64,000 nt of DNA. Origin: Erwinia sp. HDF1-3R. Lineage in GTDB: Bacteria > Pseudomonadota > Gammaproteobacteria > Enterobacterales > Enterobacteriaceae. Shown one piece after another: positions 21,239-31,820 of the stretch. The translations under genes were made by a program, and so were the position numbers. Position 1 is the first letter of the stretch. The number at the start of each line of letters is the position of its first letter. Under the pieces are notes generated by a model, which was given only the letters and a program-made list of their open reading frames with translations, did no database searches and was not told the origin of the DNA. The stretch spans positions 4,402,001-4,466,000 of the forward strand of contig NZ_CP155071.1 of assembly GCF_039621855.1 (NCBI RefSeq). The letters are read 5' to 3'.

Positions 21239-21811
21239 TTAAGGCAGCACTTTAGCTGAAAGGATAACGACAGGCTTAACCGGGACATTCTGATAAGGGC
21301 CGACGTTCTGTGACTGAACCTGGGAAATTTTGTCTGCCACATCCTGACCTTTAACGACTTTACCAAATACCGCGTAGCCAAAGTCACGCTGACCATGATC
21401 GAGAAAAGCGTTATCGGCAACGTTGATAAAGAACTGGCTGGTGGCGCTGTCTTTGTCAGCGGTGCGGGCCATGGAGACGGTACCGCGTTTGTTCAGCAGG
21501 CCATTATCCGCTTCGTTTTTAATCGGCGCTCTGGTGGGCTTTTGCTGCATATCGGTGGTAAAGCCGCCGCCCTGCACCATAAAGCCAGGGATCACGCGAT
21601 GAAAAAGCGTGTTGTTATAGAAGCCGCTGTTAACGTAGTCGACAAAGTTCTTCGTCGAGGCGGGTGCCTTCTGATTATTCAGTTCAAGTTCAATATTTCC
21701 CGCTGAGGTCGTCAGCAGAACATGGGTATCCCCTTTCGCAGCCAGTGCAGATACGGAAAGTGAGGAGAGTGCCAGTACGGTAGCGACGGCTGCCAAAGTG
21801 CGTTTTAACAT
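21239..21811 (-). CDS. ppiA: Periplasmic peptidyl-prolyl isomerase A (cyclophilin)
   Basis: A 190-residue cyclophilin with a clear signal peptide ([20 protein letters not shown], cleaved about residue 24). The isomerase core includes [15 protein letters not shown] with the catalytic Arg and Phe, and the downstream [18 protein letters not shown]. It catalyses proline isomerisation of proteins in the periplasm. In E. coli its promoters are cAMP-CRP and Cpx responsive; no site was assigned here. Confidence 0.97.
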   Translation of the reverse strand: MLKRTLAAVATVLALSSLSVSALAAKGDTHVLLTTSAGNIELELNNQKAPASTKNFVDYVNSGFYNNTLFHRVIPGFMVQGGGFTTDMQQKPTRAPIKNEADNGLLNKRGTVSMARTADKDSATSQFFINVADNAFLDHGQRDFGYAVFGKVVKGQDVADKISQVQSQNVGPYQNVPVKPVVILSAKVLP

Positions 21812-22083
21812 GGAAAATTCCTTTCTGAGGGCGGTGGTCAGAAAAACAAAATTGATTGTAAAGAGGCGGTTAGTTACGCGCCAGCGTTTTACTTTTATTT
21901 ACGTGCGAAATGTCACTGCGCAACCGTTTTCCTCTGAGGCGTGGAGTGATATTCATCACGGATCCAATGAATATGAAAATAAATGTTTCATTATTGATTT
22001 AAGCCGATCACGAATATCGCTACACTTCCGAAAATTACGTCGTTTTTGCGTACCAGGATCTTTTTAACATGCAGGCTCCCACT

Positions 22084-23268
22084 ATGACTAATCGCGATCG
22101 AATCGGTCTCACCTGGATCAGCTTTTTTTCCTATGCGCTTACCGGCGCGGTAGTAATTGTCACCGGTATGGTACTGGAAAATATTGCTGATTACTTTCAT
22201 CTCCCCGTTGCGCAGATGAGCAACACCTTTACCTTCCTTAATGCGGGCATTCTCGCGGCGGTGTTTCTCAACGCCTGGCTGATGGAGATTATCCCGCTGA
22301 AGCGTCAGCTGATGTTCGGCTTTGTGCTGATGGTGCTGGCGGTGCTGGGGCTGATGAACAGTCACAGCCTGGGCATATTCTCGCTCTGTATGTTTGTGCT
22401 GGGCGTGGTGAGCGGGATTACGATGTCCATCGGGACATTCCTCATCACCCATCTGTATGAAGGGCGTCAGCGCGGATCGCGCCTGCTGTTTACCGACTCC
22501 TTCTTCAGCATGGCCGGAACCATCTTCCCGATTATTGCTGCCGCTATTCTGGCGCGGTCGCTTCCCTGGTACTGGGTTTATGCCTGTATCGGCGTCATTT
22601 ACGTCGCGATCTTTATTCTGGCGCTCTGCTTCGAGTTTCCGGTGCTGGGCAAAAAATCCGCGAATCACCAGACGGTTGAAAAAGAGAAATGGGGTATCGG
22701 CGTGCTGTTCCTGTCGATTGCCGCCCTCTGCTATATCCTGGGCCAGCTGGGCTTTATCGGCTGGGTGCCGCAGTATGCCACCAAAAGCATGGGGATGGAC
22801 ATTACACAGGCGGGTGGTCTGGTCGGTAACTTCTGGACGTCATACATGATAGGCATGTGGATTTTCAGCGCCATACTGCGCTTCTTTGACCCGCAGCGTA
22901 TTCTGACCGTGCTGGCGCTGGCGGCTACGCTGCTGATGTACTGGTTTGTCAGCAGCGAGAATGCCGCAATGCTGAAGTGGATAATGATCAGCCTGGGCTT
23001 CTTCTCCAGCGCAATCTATACCACCATCATTACCCTCGGCTCTCTGCAAACCCGGGTCTCCTCACCTAAGCTGGTCAACTTCATCCTGACCTGCGGCACC
23101 GTCGGAACCATGCTGACCTTCGTCGTGACCGGTCCAATTGTTGAGAAAGGCGGCGCGCATGCGGCGCTGCTAACCGCTAACGGTCTCTATGCGGTGGTAT
23201 TTGTGATGTGCCTGCTGCTGGGCTTTGTTAGCAAGCATAAGCAGCACCCGCACACCGGTTCCCACTGA
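22084..23268 (+). CDS. tsgA: MFS transporter TsgA
   Basis: A major facilitator of 394 residues with twelve hydrophobic segments and a central charged loop near residues 195-205. It has the sequences [19 protein letters not shown] and [21 protein letters not shown] characteristic of TsgA. The start at [11 protein letters not shown] follows E. coli; an in-frame ATG at 22069 is also possible. Its substrate is unknown; family knowledge mentions selenite and tellurite resistance phenotypes in Salmonella. It lies before nirB as in E. coli, but here codA is inserted between. Confidence 0.93.
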   Translation: MTNRDRIGLTWISFFSYALTGAVVIVTGMVLENIADYFHLPVAQMSNTFTFLNAGILAAVFLNAWLMEIIPLKRQLMFGFVLMVLAVLGLMNSHSLGIFSLCMFVLGVVSGITMSIGTFLITHLYEGRQRGSRLLFTDSFFSMAGTIFPIIAAAILARSLPWYWVYACIGVIYVAIFILALCFEFPVLGKKSANHQTVEKEKWGIGVLFLSIAALCYILGQLGFIGWVPQYATKSMGMDITQAGGLVGNFWTSYMIGMWIFSAILRFFDPQRILTVLALAATLLMYWFVSSENAAMLKWIMISLGFFSSAIYTTIITLGSLQTRVSSPKLVNFILTCGTVGTMLTFVVTGPIVEKGGAHAALLTANGLYAVVFVMCLLLGFVSKHKQHPHTGSH

Positions 23269-23329
23269 TAATAAACCCCTGGCAGGCCGCAAGGCTTGCC
23301 AGTTCAGTCACCCACACCGTTAGCGCGAT

Positions 23330-23414
23330 CGACGATGCGCTCAGCATCGGAAATCCACACGATTACCGACGATGCTCAGCGACTATCGACGATGCTCAGC
23401 GACGGAAATCCACC
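23330..23414. repeat. Partial direct repeats of the codA 3' end
   Basis: CGACGATGCTCAGCGAC occurs at 23368-23384 and at 23388-23404. A third, imperfect copy, CGACGATGCGCTCAGCATCG followed by GAAATCCAC, begins at 23330. The rightmost copy contains the codA stop codon and the last codons. This is a small local duplication of the gene end. Confidence 0.8.
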
Positions 23415-24676
23415 TGCTCACTCTCCCCGAGGTGAATCGTGGTCTGTGCCGGCTGCGTTTCAGCAATGACTTTTCCCTGTCGAATGGAATAGCGTACCGC
23501 AACCTGACGACGCAGTGCGTCAAAGCCACTCTCTGCCGGGAGGATCACCATATTGGCACTGTTACCGCTTTGAATACCATAATCCTTCAGCTGTAGCGTT
23601 CTGGCGCTGTTATGGGTAATGAGATTGATACCGGCATCAATTTGCGCGTAGCCCATAAGCTGACAGACGTGCAGTCCCATATGCAGCACCTGGAGCATGT
23701 TGGCGGTTCCCAGCGGATACCAGGGGTCAAACACATCATCGTGCCCGAAGCAGACGTTAATATCGGCCTCCAGCATCTCCTTCACCCGCGTAATGCCGCG
23801 GCGCTTCGGATAGCTATCAAAGCGGCCCTGCAAATGGATATTCACCAGCGGATTGGCGACGAAATTGATGCCTGACAGCTTCAGCAGGCGGAACAGGCGC
23901 GAAGTATAGGCACCATTGTAGGAGTGCATCGCGGTGGTATGACTGGCCGTCACCCTCTCCCCCATCTTCTCCTTAAGCGCCAGTGCCGCAACGGTTTCGA
24001 CGAAGCGGGACTGCTCATCGTCGATTTCATCGCAGTGAACATCCACCATGCGCTGATACTTTTGTGCCAGCGCGAAGGTTTTATGCAGTGACTCCACGCC
24101 ATATTCACGGGTGAACTCGAAGTGAGGAATGGCACCCACCACATCTGCCCCCAGTCGCAGGGCCTCCTCAAGCAGCGCCTCGCCGTTGGGATAGGAGAGA
24201 ATGCCTTCCTGAGGGAAAGCCACAATCTGAATATCCACCCAGGGGGCCATCTCCTGCCTGACCTCAAGCATCGCCTTCAGTGCGGTGAGGCTGGGATCCG
24301 AGACATCGACGTGGGTGCGGACATGCTGGATACCGTTGGCGATCTGCCACTTTAGCGTCTGAAGCGCGCGCTGTTTGACATCCTCATGGCTCAGCAGCGC
24401 CTTTCGCTCCGCCCAGCGTTCAATCCCCTCAAACAGCGTACCTGACTGATTCCAGGCAGGTTCTCCCGCCGTTTGCGTGGTATCAAGATGAATGTGGGGT
24501 TCGATAAAGGGGGGGAAAGCCAGCCCGCCTTCGGCATCCAGCGCTTCCGGATGCGGGGCACATCGGGCCTGCGGCGCAATACGTGCAATGTTGCCGTCCT
24601 GAATTTCGATTTGCCAGAGTCCATCGCGCCAGGGCAGTCGGACATGGTTTATTCTTTTCAAATTAACAGCCTGCAT
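23396..24676 (-). CDS. codA: Cytosine deaminase CodA
   Basis: A 426-residue amidohydrolase converting cytosine to uracil and ammonia for pyrimidine salvage. It is very similar to E. coli CodA (427 residues). Metal and catalytic motifs visible are EPHIHLD, HCDE (about residue 214), [12 protein letters not shown] and GHDDVFDPW. The start was set at 24676, which has GGGAG seven bases upstream; the frame is open nine codons further. Unlike the E. coli codBA operon, no cytosine permease gene accompanies it. It is divergent from nirB and convergent with tsgA. Confidence 0.96.
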   Translation of the reverse strand: MQAVNLKRINHVRLPWRDGLWQIEIQDGNIARIAPQARCAPHPEALDAEGGLAFPPFIEPHIHLDTTQTAGEPAWNQSGTLFEGIERWAERKALLSHEDVKQRALQTLKWQIANGIQHVRTHVDVSDPSLTALKAMLEVRQEMAPWVDIQIVAFPQEGILSYPNGEALLEEALRLGADVVGAIPHFEFTREYGVESLHKTFALAQKYQRMVDVHCDEIDDEQSRFVETVAALALKEKMGERVTASHTTAMHSYNGAYTSRLFRLLKLSGINFVANPLVNIHLQGRFDSYPKRRGITRVKEMLEADINVCFGHDDVFDPWYPLGTANMLQVLHMGLHVCQLMGYAQIDAGINLITHNSARTLQLKDYGIQSGNSANMVILPAESGFDALRRQVAVRYSIRQGKVIAETQPAQTTIHLGESEQVDFRR

Positions 24677-24826
24677 TGATGTACTCCCGGGGTCAGCAAT
24701 CACAGTTTTAACCCTATCACTGATTCCACACTATGCACAGCCAGCGTTCGCCCCACCCTCGCAGGGAAGTCACATAAACCCGAAGGATTCCGCTAACTTA
24801 TAAAAAAACCCATCAAATCATTGGCA

Positions 24827-24842
24827 TACCTATTAAGAGGTA
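24827..24842. promoter_or_regulatory. NarL/NarP 7-2-7 site upstream of nirB
   Basis: TACCTAT-TA-AGAGGTA is a pair of inverted heptamers fitting TACYYMT on both arms. It is placed 13 bp before the FNR box, as at the E. coli nirB promoter, where NarL or NarP binds around -69.5 and relieves repression. Confidence 0.85.
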
Positions 24843-24855
24843 TTTGGAAAACGGA

Positions 24856-24869
24856 TTGATATGCATCAA
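24856..24869. promoter_or_regulatory. FNR box of the nirB promoter
   Basis: TTGAT-ATGC-ATCAA is a perfect match to the FNR consensus. With a start point near 24904 it would be centred at -41.5, a class II activation position, with a plausible -10 around TAAGGT (24891). Anaerobic induction of nirBD-cysG is expected. Confidence 0.9.
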
Positions 24870-24926
24870 TAAGCGCGCTTTTTAGCACGCTAAGGTAGCG
24901 GCATTCGTTTGCAATGTGAGGCAAAA

Positions 24927-27461
24927 ATGCGCACCCGACTCGTCATCATTGGCAACGGCATGGTTGGCCACCGCCTGATTGAAGCGCTGGCAGAGAAAGC
25001 CGCACCAGGCCAGTTTGCTATTACCGTTTTTTGTGAAGAACCCTGGGTCGCTTACGATCGGGTCCATCTCTCAGCCTATTTCACCCATCATACCGTTGAC
25101 GCGCTGTCGCTGGTTCGCGAAGGGTTTTACCAGCAGCACGATATTGACCTGCTGCTGGAGGAGTGCGTCATCCAGATTGACCGTGAAAGGAAAATCGTCC
25201 GTTCCAGCGCAGGCCGCGAAGTGCACTACGATAAGCTGGTGCTGGCGACCGGATCCCGCCCCTGGGTTCCGCCAATACAGGGAGCCAGCGGCAAAAACTG
25301 TTACGTCTACCGTACTATCGACGATCTGAATGCCATTGAGGCGCGCGCCCGCCAAAGTCAGCACGGTGCCGTCGTGGGCGGTGGCCTGCTGGGGCTGGAA
25401 GCGGCGGGTGCTCTGCGTGATCTCGGGATTGAAACCCATGTGATTGAGTATGCGCCGGTGCTAATGGCCGAGCAGCTCGATCCCCTCGGGGGCGCACTGC
25501 TGCGCGAAAAAATTGAGGCGATGGGCGTTCACGTTCATACCGGCAAAAGTACCCGCGAGATCCTTGATACGCCAGCAGGCGGCAAAAGGCTGCTATTCGG
25601 TGACGACAGCGCGCTGGAGGTGGATTTTATCGTCTTCTCTACCGGTATTCGCCCGCAGGACGCGCTGGCCAAAAGCTGTGATTTGGCGCTGGCACCGCGC
25701 GGCGGCTTTATGATTGACGACCAGTGCGTCACCTCCGATGGCGATATTTATGCCATTGGCGAATGTGCCGCCTGGCAGGGTCGGGCCTTTGGCCTTGTTG
25801 CGCCCGGCTATAAAATGGCGCAGGTGGTTTGTGAAGGCTTGCTGGGCAACAGCAGCGCTTTTACCGGCGCGGACATGAGCGCGAAGCTGAAGCTCCTGGG
25901 CGTTGAAGTGGGGGGGATTGGCGATACGCGCGGACGGACGGAAGGCGCAAGAAGCTATATCTGGCTTGATGAACATCAGCAAATCTATAAGCGACTGGTG
26001 GTCAGCGCGGATAACAAAACGCTGCTCGGGGCGGTGTTGGTGGGAGATACCGCCGACTATGGCAATCTGCTTCAGCTAATGCTTAATGGCATTCCCCTAC
26101 CGGAAAATCCTGCGGCGCTGATCCTGCCAGCCGGGGCGGGCGATAAACCGGCTACCGGGGTGGAATCACTGCCGGACACGGCACAAATTTGCTCCTGCTT
26201 TGACGTGACTAAAGGCGCGCTGGTACAGGCCGTTAAGCGGGGCTGTCATACCCTTGCCGCGCTCAAGGCGGAAACCAAAGCGGGGAGCGGCTGCGGTGGC
26301 TGTGTGCCGCTAATTACTCAGGTGCTAAATGCCGAACTGAGCCAGCAGGGGATCGCGGTCAGTCATCACCTTTGCGAGCATTTCCCCTACTCCCGGCAGG
26401 AACTTTACCACCTGATTCGCCTGGAGGAGATCAGGACCTTCGGGCAGCTGCTGGCCAGCCACGGCAGCGGTTACGGCTGCGAGATATGTAAACCAACGGT
26501 CGCATCACTGCTGGCGTCATGCTGGAATGAATACGTGCTCACTCCGCAGCACACGCCGCTCCAGGACAGTAACGATATCTTCCTCGCCAACATCCAGAAG
26601 GATGGGACCTATTCGGTGATCCCGCGCTCCCCGGGGGGCGAAATCACGCCTGAGGGGCTGATCGCCATCGGCGAAATTGGCCGACGCTACCGCCTCTACA
26701 GCAAAATTACCGGCTCGCAGCGTATCGGTCTGTTCGGCGCACAAAAGGACGATCTGCCCGCCATCTGGTCTGAACTGATTGCCGCCGGGTTTGAAACCGG
26801 CCACGCCTACGCTAAGGCCCTGCGCATGGCGAAAACCTGCGTTGGCAACAGCTGGTGCCGCTTTGGCGTTGGCGACAGCGTCAGCCTCGGCGTAGAACTG
26901 GAAAACCGCTATAAGGGCATTCGTACGCCGCATAAAATGAAGTTTGGCGTCTCGGGCTGCACCCGCGAGTGCGCCGAGGCGCAGGCCAAAGACGTGGGGA
27001 TCATTGCCACCGAGAAGGGCTGGAACCTCTATCTCTGCGGGAACGGCGGTATGAAGCCACGCCATGCTGATTTGCTGGCAGCCGATCTGGATAGCGCCAC
27101 GCTCATCCGCTATCTCGACCGTTTTATGCTGTTCTATATCCGCACCGCCGATAAATTACAGCGTACCTCCCTGTGGCTGGAGAGCCTTGAGGGTGGGATC
27201 GACTACCTGAAACAGGTGATTATCCACGACAGCCTGGGGCTTAATGCCCAGCTGGAAGCCGAAATGAGCCAGCTACGTGCCGGTTTCCGCTGTGAATGGA
27301 AAGAAACGGTCGACGATGTCAGCCAGCATAGCCGCTTCGCACACTTTATCAATGATGGCAGCCGTGACCCGCTGGTTCAGGTCATCGCCGAACGTGACCA
27401 GCACCGGCCGGCGCGGGCGGAAGAGCGCTTGCCGGTCAGGGTTCTGGAGGAAAAGCTATGA
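24927..27461 (+). CDS. nirB: NADH-dependent assimilatory/detoxifying nitrite reductase large subunit NirB
   Basis: A cytosolic protein of 844 residues that reduces nitrite to ammonium with NADH. In order, it has an N-terminal FAD domain (VIIGNGMVGHRLIE), an NAD domain (GAVVGGGLLGLEAAG), a BFD-type [2Fe-2S] region (CSCFDVTKG...SGCGGC, about residues 423-460) and siroheme/[4Fe-4S] ligands (GCTRECAEA and CGNGG, about residues 675-710). The start with TGAGG six bases upstream was chosen over an in-frame TTG. It overlaps nirD by 4 bp. Confidence 0.98.
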   Translation: MRTRLVIIGNGMVGHRLIEALAEKAAPGQFAITVFCEEPWVAYDRVHLSAYFTHHTVDALSLVREGFYQQHDIDLLLEECVIQIDRERKIVRSSAGREVHYDKLVLATGSRPWVPPIQGASGKNCYVYRTIDDLNAIEARARQSQHGAVVGGGLLGLEAAGALRDLGIETHVIEYAPVLMAEQLDPLGGALLREKIEAMGVHVHTGKSTREILDTPAGGKRLLFGDDSALEVDFIVFSTGIRPQDALAKSCDLALAPRGGFMIDDQCVTSDGDIYAIGECAAWQGRAFGLVAPGYKMAQVVCEGLLGNSSAFTGADMSAKLKLLGVEVGGIGDTRGRTEGARSYIWLDEHQQIYKRLVVSADNKTLLGAVLVGDTADYGNLLQLMLNGIPLPENPAALILPAGAGDKPATGVESLPDTAQICSCFDVTKGALVQAVKRGCHTLAALKAETKAGSGCGGCVPLITQVLNAELSQQGIAVSHHLCEHFPYSRQELYHLIRLEEIRTFGQLLASHGSGYGCEICKPTVASLLASCWNEYVLTPQHTPLQDSNDIFLANIQKDGTYSVIPRSPGGEITPEGLIAIGEIGRRYRLYSKITGSQRIGLFGAQKDDLPAIWSELIAAGFETGHAYAKALRMAKTCVGNSWCRFGVGDSVSLGVELENRYKGIRTPHKMKFGVSGCTRECAEAQAKDVGIIATEKGWNLYLCGNGGMKPRHADLLAADLDSATLIRYLDRFMLFYIRTADKLQRTSLWLESLEGGIDYLKQVIIHDSLGLNAQLEAEMSQLRAGFRCEWKETVDDVSQHSRFAHFINDGSRDPLVQVIAERDQHRPARAEERLPVRVLEEKL

Positions 27462-27784
27462 GTAAGTGGCACCGCATTTGTGAACTGGAACAAATTCTCC
27501 CCGCAACTGGCGTCTGCGCGCGGGTCGGCGAGCAACAGATCGCCCTCTTTCGTCCCCGCCCGGACGATGAGGTTTTCGCCCTCAGCAACATTGATCCCTT
27601 TGCCAACGCCAGCGTACTGTCACGCGGCATTATCGCTGAACACCAGCAGGCGCTGTGGGTAGCCAGCCCGCTTAAGAAGCAGCGGTTCCGGCTGAGTGAT
27701 GGCCTCTGTATGGAAGATGAAAGCCGCTCAATTGCGTCATGGCCCGCCCGCGTGCGTGATGGCTTCGTCGAGGTCGCCGTCTGA
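27458..27784 (+). CDS. nirD: Nitrite reductase small subunit NirD
   Basis: A 108-residue Rieske-like small subunit that lacks the Cys/His iron-sulfur ligands, as usual for NirD. It supports NirB activity. Its start overlaps the nirB stop, and its stop is directly followed by the cysG start. In E. coli the nitrite channel gene nirC lies between nirD and cysG; it is missing here. Confidence 0.95.
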   Translation: MSKWHRICELEQILPATGVCARVGEQQIALFRPRPDDEVFALSNIDPFANASVLSRGIIAEHQQALWVASPLKKQRFRLSDGLCMEDESRSIASWPARVRDGFVEVAV

Positions 27785-29149
27785 ATGGATTATTTTCCCC
27801 TTTTTTGCCAGCTTCGCGGCAGGGGCTGCCTGCTGGTGGGCGGCGGTGAGGTCGCCGAACGGAAAGCCCGACTCCTGTTGAAGGCCGGTGCCGACCTGCG
27901 GGTCTGCGCCCCCGCCTTCTCCCCACAATTTCACCACTGGCAGCAGGCGGGCAAACTAAGGCTTATAGAAGGCGCCTTCACGCCTGCCATGCTGGATGAC
28001 TGCTGGCTGGCCATTGCTGCAACCGACAGCGCCGGCGTTAATCAACGGGTGAACGCCAGCGCAGAAAGCAGACGGATATTCTGCAACGTTGTTGACGCGC
28101 CCGATCAGGCCAGCGCCATTATGCCCTCCGTGGTCGATCGTTCGCCGCTGATGATTGCGATCTCCAGCGGCGGACGCGCACCGGTGATGGCCCGCCTGCT
28201 GCGTGAAAAAATTGAATCTCTGCTGCCCCAGCATCTGGGGAAAATAGCAGATCATGCCGGTTTGCTTCGCCAGCGGGTTAAACGGCAGTTCAGTGAGATG
28301 GGGCAGCGCAGACGCTTCTGGGAGAAGCTTTTCAGCCATAACAGGCTGGCGCAGTCGCTGGCAAGCGGCGACGCATCCTGCACGGAACAGCTCACCGAGG
28401 CACTTTTTCAGCAGCAGCCGGAGCACCGGGGCGAAGTGGTGCTGGTGGGCGCAGGCCCGGGAGACGCAGGCTTACTGACGCTGAAAGGCCTGCAACAGAT
28501 CCAGCAGGCGGATATCGTGGTCTACGACCGACTGGTCTCAGAGGGAGTCCTTGAGCTTATCAGGCGCGATGCGGAACGCCTGTTTGTAGGCAAACGCGCG
28601 GGCAGCCACTGCGTTCCACAGGAAGAAATTAATCTGCTACTGGTACAACTGGCGCAGCAGGGCAAGCGGGTGGTCCGCCTGAAGGGCGGCGACCCCTTTA
28701 TATTTGGCCGCGGTGCCGAGGAACTGGAGGCACTGCGGCAGGCGAATATCCCCTTTTCCGTGGTGCCCGGTATTACCGCCGCCTCAGGCTGTTCCGCCTA
28801 TAGCGGCATTCCCCTTACCCACCGTGACCTTGCACAAAGCGTCCGGCTGATTACCGGCCACGTGCAGGCTGACGGCACGCTGGACTGGCATAATCTGGCC
28901 GCGGGTCAGCAGACCCTGGTGTTTTATATGGGGCTGTCTCAGGCAGGAGAGATCCGCCAGCGACTGATCGAAAACGGGATGGCGGCGGCTATGCCGGTGG
29001 CGCTGGTGGAAAACGGGACGTCTCCTCAGCAGCGCGTCATCAGCGGGTTGCTATCTGAACTGGACTCACTGGCCTGCCGCGTTAGCAGCCCCGCGCTGAT
29101 TATCGTGGGTGAGGTCGTCAGTTTGCGCGAAAGGCTCAGCTGGTTTTAG
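27785..29149 (+). CDS. cysG: Siroheme synthase CysG
   Basis: A fused trifunctional enzyme of 454 residues making siroheme for nitrite and sulfite reductases. The N-terminal dehydrogenase/ferrochelatase half has the NAD motif [15 protein letters not shown] (about residue 16) and [18 protein letters not shown] with the phospho-serine position. The C-terminal uroporphyrinogen-III methyltransferase half starts [18 protein letters not shown] (about residue 217) and has [13 protein letters not shown]. It follows nirD without a gap, so the siroheme supply is co-regulated with NirB. Confidence 0.97.
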   Translation: MDYFPLFCQLRGRGCLLVGGGEVAERKARLLLKAGADLRVCAPAFSPQFHHWQQAGKLRLIEGAFTPAMLDDCWLAIAATDSAGVNQRVNASAESRRIFCNVVDAPDQASAIMPSVVDRSPLMIAISSGGRAPVMARLLREKIESLLPQHLGKIADHAGLLRQRVKRQFSEMGQRRRFWEKLFSHNRLAQSLASGDASCTEQLTEALFQQQPEHRGEVVLVGAGPGDAGLLTLKGLQQIQQADIVVYDRLVSEGVLELIRRDAERLFVGKRAGSHCVPQEEINLLLVQLAQQGKRVVRLKGGDPFIFGRGAEELEALRQANIPFSVVPGITAASGCSAYSGIPLTHRDLAQSVRLITGHVQADGTLDWHNLAAGQQTLVFYMGLSQAGEIRQRLIENGMAAAMPVALVENGTSPQQRVISGLLSELDSLACRVSSPALIIVGEVVSLRERLSWF

Positions 29150-29190
29150 CCGCCAGGTCGCCTGCTTATACCGCGTGGGAAATGTTCATA

Positions 29191-29335
29191 CGCATGCGGG
29201 AGAGGACCAGCCTGCACAAACTGTGCGACAGAAATTTATACCTACGCGTGAGAAGTTCAGCCTGCACACACTGCGCGGCAGATATTTATACATACGCGTG
29301 AGAGGTTCAGCCTGCACAAAATACGCGGGGGATTG
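29191..29335. repeat. 50 bp tandem repeat, nearly three copies
   Basis: Units begin near 29191, 29241 and 29291. Each contains an ACGCGTGAGA-like start, AGCCTGCACA at exact 50 bp spacing, and a GACAGAAATTTATA-like end; the third is cut after about 40 bp. It lies between the convergent cysG and trpS genes. No coding function is evident. Confidence 0.85.
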
Positions 29336-29358
29336 AGAAGATACGCAGGGGGAGGACT

Positions 29359-29387
29359 GGCCAGCAGCGTGCATTCTGCTGCTGGCC
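29359..29387. terminator. Stem-loop after trpS
   Basis: GGCCAGCAGC and GCTGCTGGCC form a perfect 10 bp stem with a 9-base loop. It lies 11 bp beyond the trpS stop in the convergent region. There is no U-tract, so terminator function is tentative. Confidence 0.5.
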
Positions 29388-29398
29388 GGAGGGCAGGA

Positions 29399-30403
29399 TT
29401 ATGGCTGAGCAACAAAGCCGACGGCTTCATATACCTTCTTCAGCGTTTCCTGCGCCTGCGCCCGGGCTTTCGCCGCGCCGTCACGCATAATCTGTTCCAG
29501 CAGGGCTTCGTCATTGCGGAACTCATGGTATCGCGCCTGGAGATCGCCAAGCATCTCTGAAACGGCATCAGCCACGGCGCCCTTCAGGTGGCCGTACATC
29601 TGGCCTGCAAACTGCTGTTCAAGCTCGGGGATGCTCTTACCGGTTACGCCGGACAGGATGTCCAGCAGGTTAGAAACGCCCGCCTTGTTTTTCACGTCAT
29701 AGCGCACCACCGGCGGCTCATCGCCGTCGGTCATCGCACGTTTAATCTTCTTCACAACCGACTTAGGATCTTCCAGCAGACCGATGACGTTGTTGCGATT
29801 ATCGTCAGATTTAGACATCTTTTTAGTCGGCTCGAGCAGCGACATCACGCGCGCGCCAGAAGTCGGAATAAACGGCTCAGGTACCCGGAAAACGTCGCCG
29901 TAAAGCGCATTAAAACGTGAGGCAACATCGCGGCTCAGCTCGAGATGCTGCTTCTGATCTTCCCCGACCGGCACCTGCGCGGTCTGATAAAGCAGAATAT
30001 CGGCGGCCATCAGCACCGGATAGTCAAACAGTCCGGCGTTGATATTTTCTTCGTAGCGCGTCGACTTATCCTTAAACTGGGTCATGCGACTAAGCTCGCC
30101 AAAATAGGTGTAGCAGTTCAGGATCCAGCTCAACTGAGTGTGTTCAGGGACGTGTGACTGCACAAAAATAGTGCTTTTTTTCGGGTCGATACCGCAGGCG
30201 AGGTAAAGCGCCAGCGTGTCCAGAGTCGCCTTACGCAGCGCGGCCGGATCCTGCCTGACGGTGATGGCGTGTAAATCGACAATGCAGTAGATACAGTGGT
30301 AGTCGTCCTGCATATTGACCCACTGACGCAGCGCCCCCATATAGTTACCGATGGTCAGTTCGCCGGAAGGCTGTGCGCCGCTAAATACGATGGGTTTGCT
30401 CAT
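29399..30403 (-). CDS. trpS: Tryptophanyl-tRNA synthetase
   Basis: A class I aminoacyl-tRNA synthetase of 334 residues charging tRNA-Trp. The HIGH-equivalent is [12 protein letters not shown] (about residue 12) and the KMSKS motif lies in [11 protein letters not shown] (about residue 195). It is an essential cytosolic enzyme. It is last in the dam-rpe-gph-trpS series on the minus strand, 18 bp after gph. Confidence 0.98.
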   Translation of the reverse strand: MSKPIVFSGAQPSGELTIGNYMGALRQWVNMQDDYHCIYCIVDLHAITVRQDPAALRKATLDTLALYLACGIDPKKSTIFVQSHVPEHTQLSWILNCYTYFGELSRMTQFKDKSTRYEENINAGLFDYPVLMAADILLYQTAQVPVGEDQKQHLELSRDVASRFNALYGDVFRVPEPFIPTSGARVMSLLEPTKKMSKSDDNRNNVIGLLEDPKSVVKKIKRAMTDGDEPPVVRYDVKNKAGVSNLLDILSGVTGKSIPELEQQFAGQMYGHLKGAVADAVSEMLGDLQARYHEFRNDEALLEQIMRDGAAKARAQAQETLKKVYEAVGFVAQP

Positions 30404-30421
30404 GTTTTTTCGTCCTGATAA

Positions 30422-31099
30422 TTACAGCCCTAGCGTGGGCAACAAATCGTTAAAATGGTCAAGTACCACGGTAGGATGCGCGGTTGCTATCGGCTCGCCG
30501 TAGTTGTAGCCCCAGGTCATGCCAACGCTGGGACACCCGGCGGCCTGGGCTGCGTGAATATCGTTGCGTGAATCGCCAATAAAGACCAGTTCCTCAGGCA
30601 ACAGGCCAAACTTGCCTAGCACCAGAAACAGCGGGGCCGGATGCGGTTTTTTCACCGCAACATCGTCACCGCCAATAATCAGGCTAAAGTAGTCAGCAAT
30701 GCCGAGCGACGTCAGTAGGGGCTTAACAAATGGCGTCGGCTTATTCGTCACGATCGCCATCGGCAGGCCTTTTTCCGCCAGCGCGGCCAGGCCCTCTTTC
30801 ACGCCGGGGAACAGCTTACTGCCGCTCTCAATGGTCGTGGCATAGTGCCTGTCGAGCAGAACGCGCGCGTCGGCAATGACGGCGCTTTCCGGCTGATGCC
30901 CCAGCGCCCAGGTTAATGCGCGCTCAATCAGCACATCGGCCCCGTTACCAATCCACGTGGACACCCTTTCCACGCCCGCGGCGGGTAAATTAAGTGCAGT
31001 CAGCGCAGCGTCAACCGCGTAGGCAAGTCCGGGAGCACTGTCCGTCAGCGTCCCGTCCAGATCAAAGGCCAGCGCGCGAACGTTAGTGAAATGAGCCAT
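30422..31099 (-). CDS. gph: Phosphoglycolate phosphatase Gph
   Basis: A HAD-superfamily phosphatase of 225 residues. Motif I is DLDGTLTDS with the nucleophile Asp, motif II TNK is in [10 protein letters not shown], and motif III/IV is [10 protein letters not shown]. It removes 2-phosphoglycolate, for example from DNA repair. The long upstream open frame was trimmed to [16 protein letters not shown], which overlaps the rpe end by 17 bp. Confidence 0.96.
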   Translation of the reverse strand: MAHFTNVRALAFDLDGTLTDSAPGLAYAVDAALTALNLPAAGVERVSTWIGNGADVLIERALTWALGHQPESAVIADARVLLDRHYATTIESGSKLFPGVKEGLAALAEKGLPMAIVTNKPTPFVKPLLTSLGIADYFSLIIGGDDVAVKKPHPAPLFLVLGKFGLLPEELVFIGDSRNDIHAAQAAGCPSVGMTWGYNYGEPIATAHPTVVLDHFNDLLPTLGL

Positions 31100-31769
31100 G
31101 ACGTGATTTCTCCAGTTCGTTACGCATGTTATCAATGACTTTTTTGTAATCCGGCTGACCAAAAATGGCCGATCCGGCAACAAACATATCCGCGCCCGCC
31201 GCAGCGATCTCAGCAATGTTTTCAACCTTTACGCCACCGTCGACTTCCAGCCGAATGTCATAGCCGCTTTGATCGATCAGGCGGCGTACCTGCCGCAGCT
31301 TATTCAGCGTACCGGGGATAAAGGACTGGCCACCGAAACCCGGATTGACCGACATCAGCAAAATGACGTCGACTTTATCCATAACATAATCAAGGTAGCT
31401 GAGCGGCGTGGCCGGATTGAACACCAGCCCGGCTTTACAGCCGTGCTCTTTAATCAGTTGCAGAGAACGATCGAGGTGCTCGGAAGCTTCAGGATGGAAG
31501 GTGATATAGCTGGCACCGGCATTAGCAAAATCCGGGATCAGACGATCGACCGGCTTCACCATCATATGCACGTCGATAGGGGCCGTGATACCGTAATCGC
31601 GCAGCGCTTTCAGCACCATGGGTCCCATAGTCAGGTTGGGCACGTAATGGTTATCCATCACATCGAAATGCACAACGTCTCCACCGGCTGCCAGCACTTT
31701 CGCCGTGTCTTCACCCAGGCGGGCAAAATCGGCAGACAGAATTGAGGGGGCGAGTAAAAACTGTTTCAT
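31083..31769 (-). CDS. rpe: Ribulose-phosphate 3-epimerase
   Basis: A TIM-barrel enzyme of 228 residues interconverting ribulose 5-phosphate and xylulose 5-phosphate in the pentose phosphate pathway. It has [27 protein letters not shown], the metal-ligand His in IDVHMMVKP and the LEVDGGV active-site Asp. The start [11 protein letters not shown] is preceded by GGGAGAAA. The reading frame upstream is open but unlike the family. Confidence 0.98.
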   Translation of the reverse strand: MKQFLLAPSILSADFARLGEDTAKVLAAGGDVVHFDVMDNHYVPNLTMGPMVLKALRDYGITAPIDVHMMVKPVDRLIPDFANAGASYITFHPEASEHLDRSLQLIKEHGCKAGLVFNPATPLSYLDYVMDKVDVILLMSVNPGFGGQSFIPGTLNKLRQVRRLIDQSGYDIRLEVDGGVKVENIAEIAAAGADMFVAGSAIFGQPDYKKVIDNMRNELEKSRHGSFH

Positions 31770-31820
31770 CCGTTTCTCCCATTTCACGCGCCCGTTGGCA
31801 GGCACGTACAGCAGTTAAGG

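Noticed and set aside
29191..29335. 50 bp repeats as a small CRISPR array
   Set aside because: Units are contiguous without unique spacers and there are only three diverging copies.
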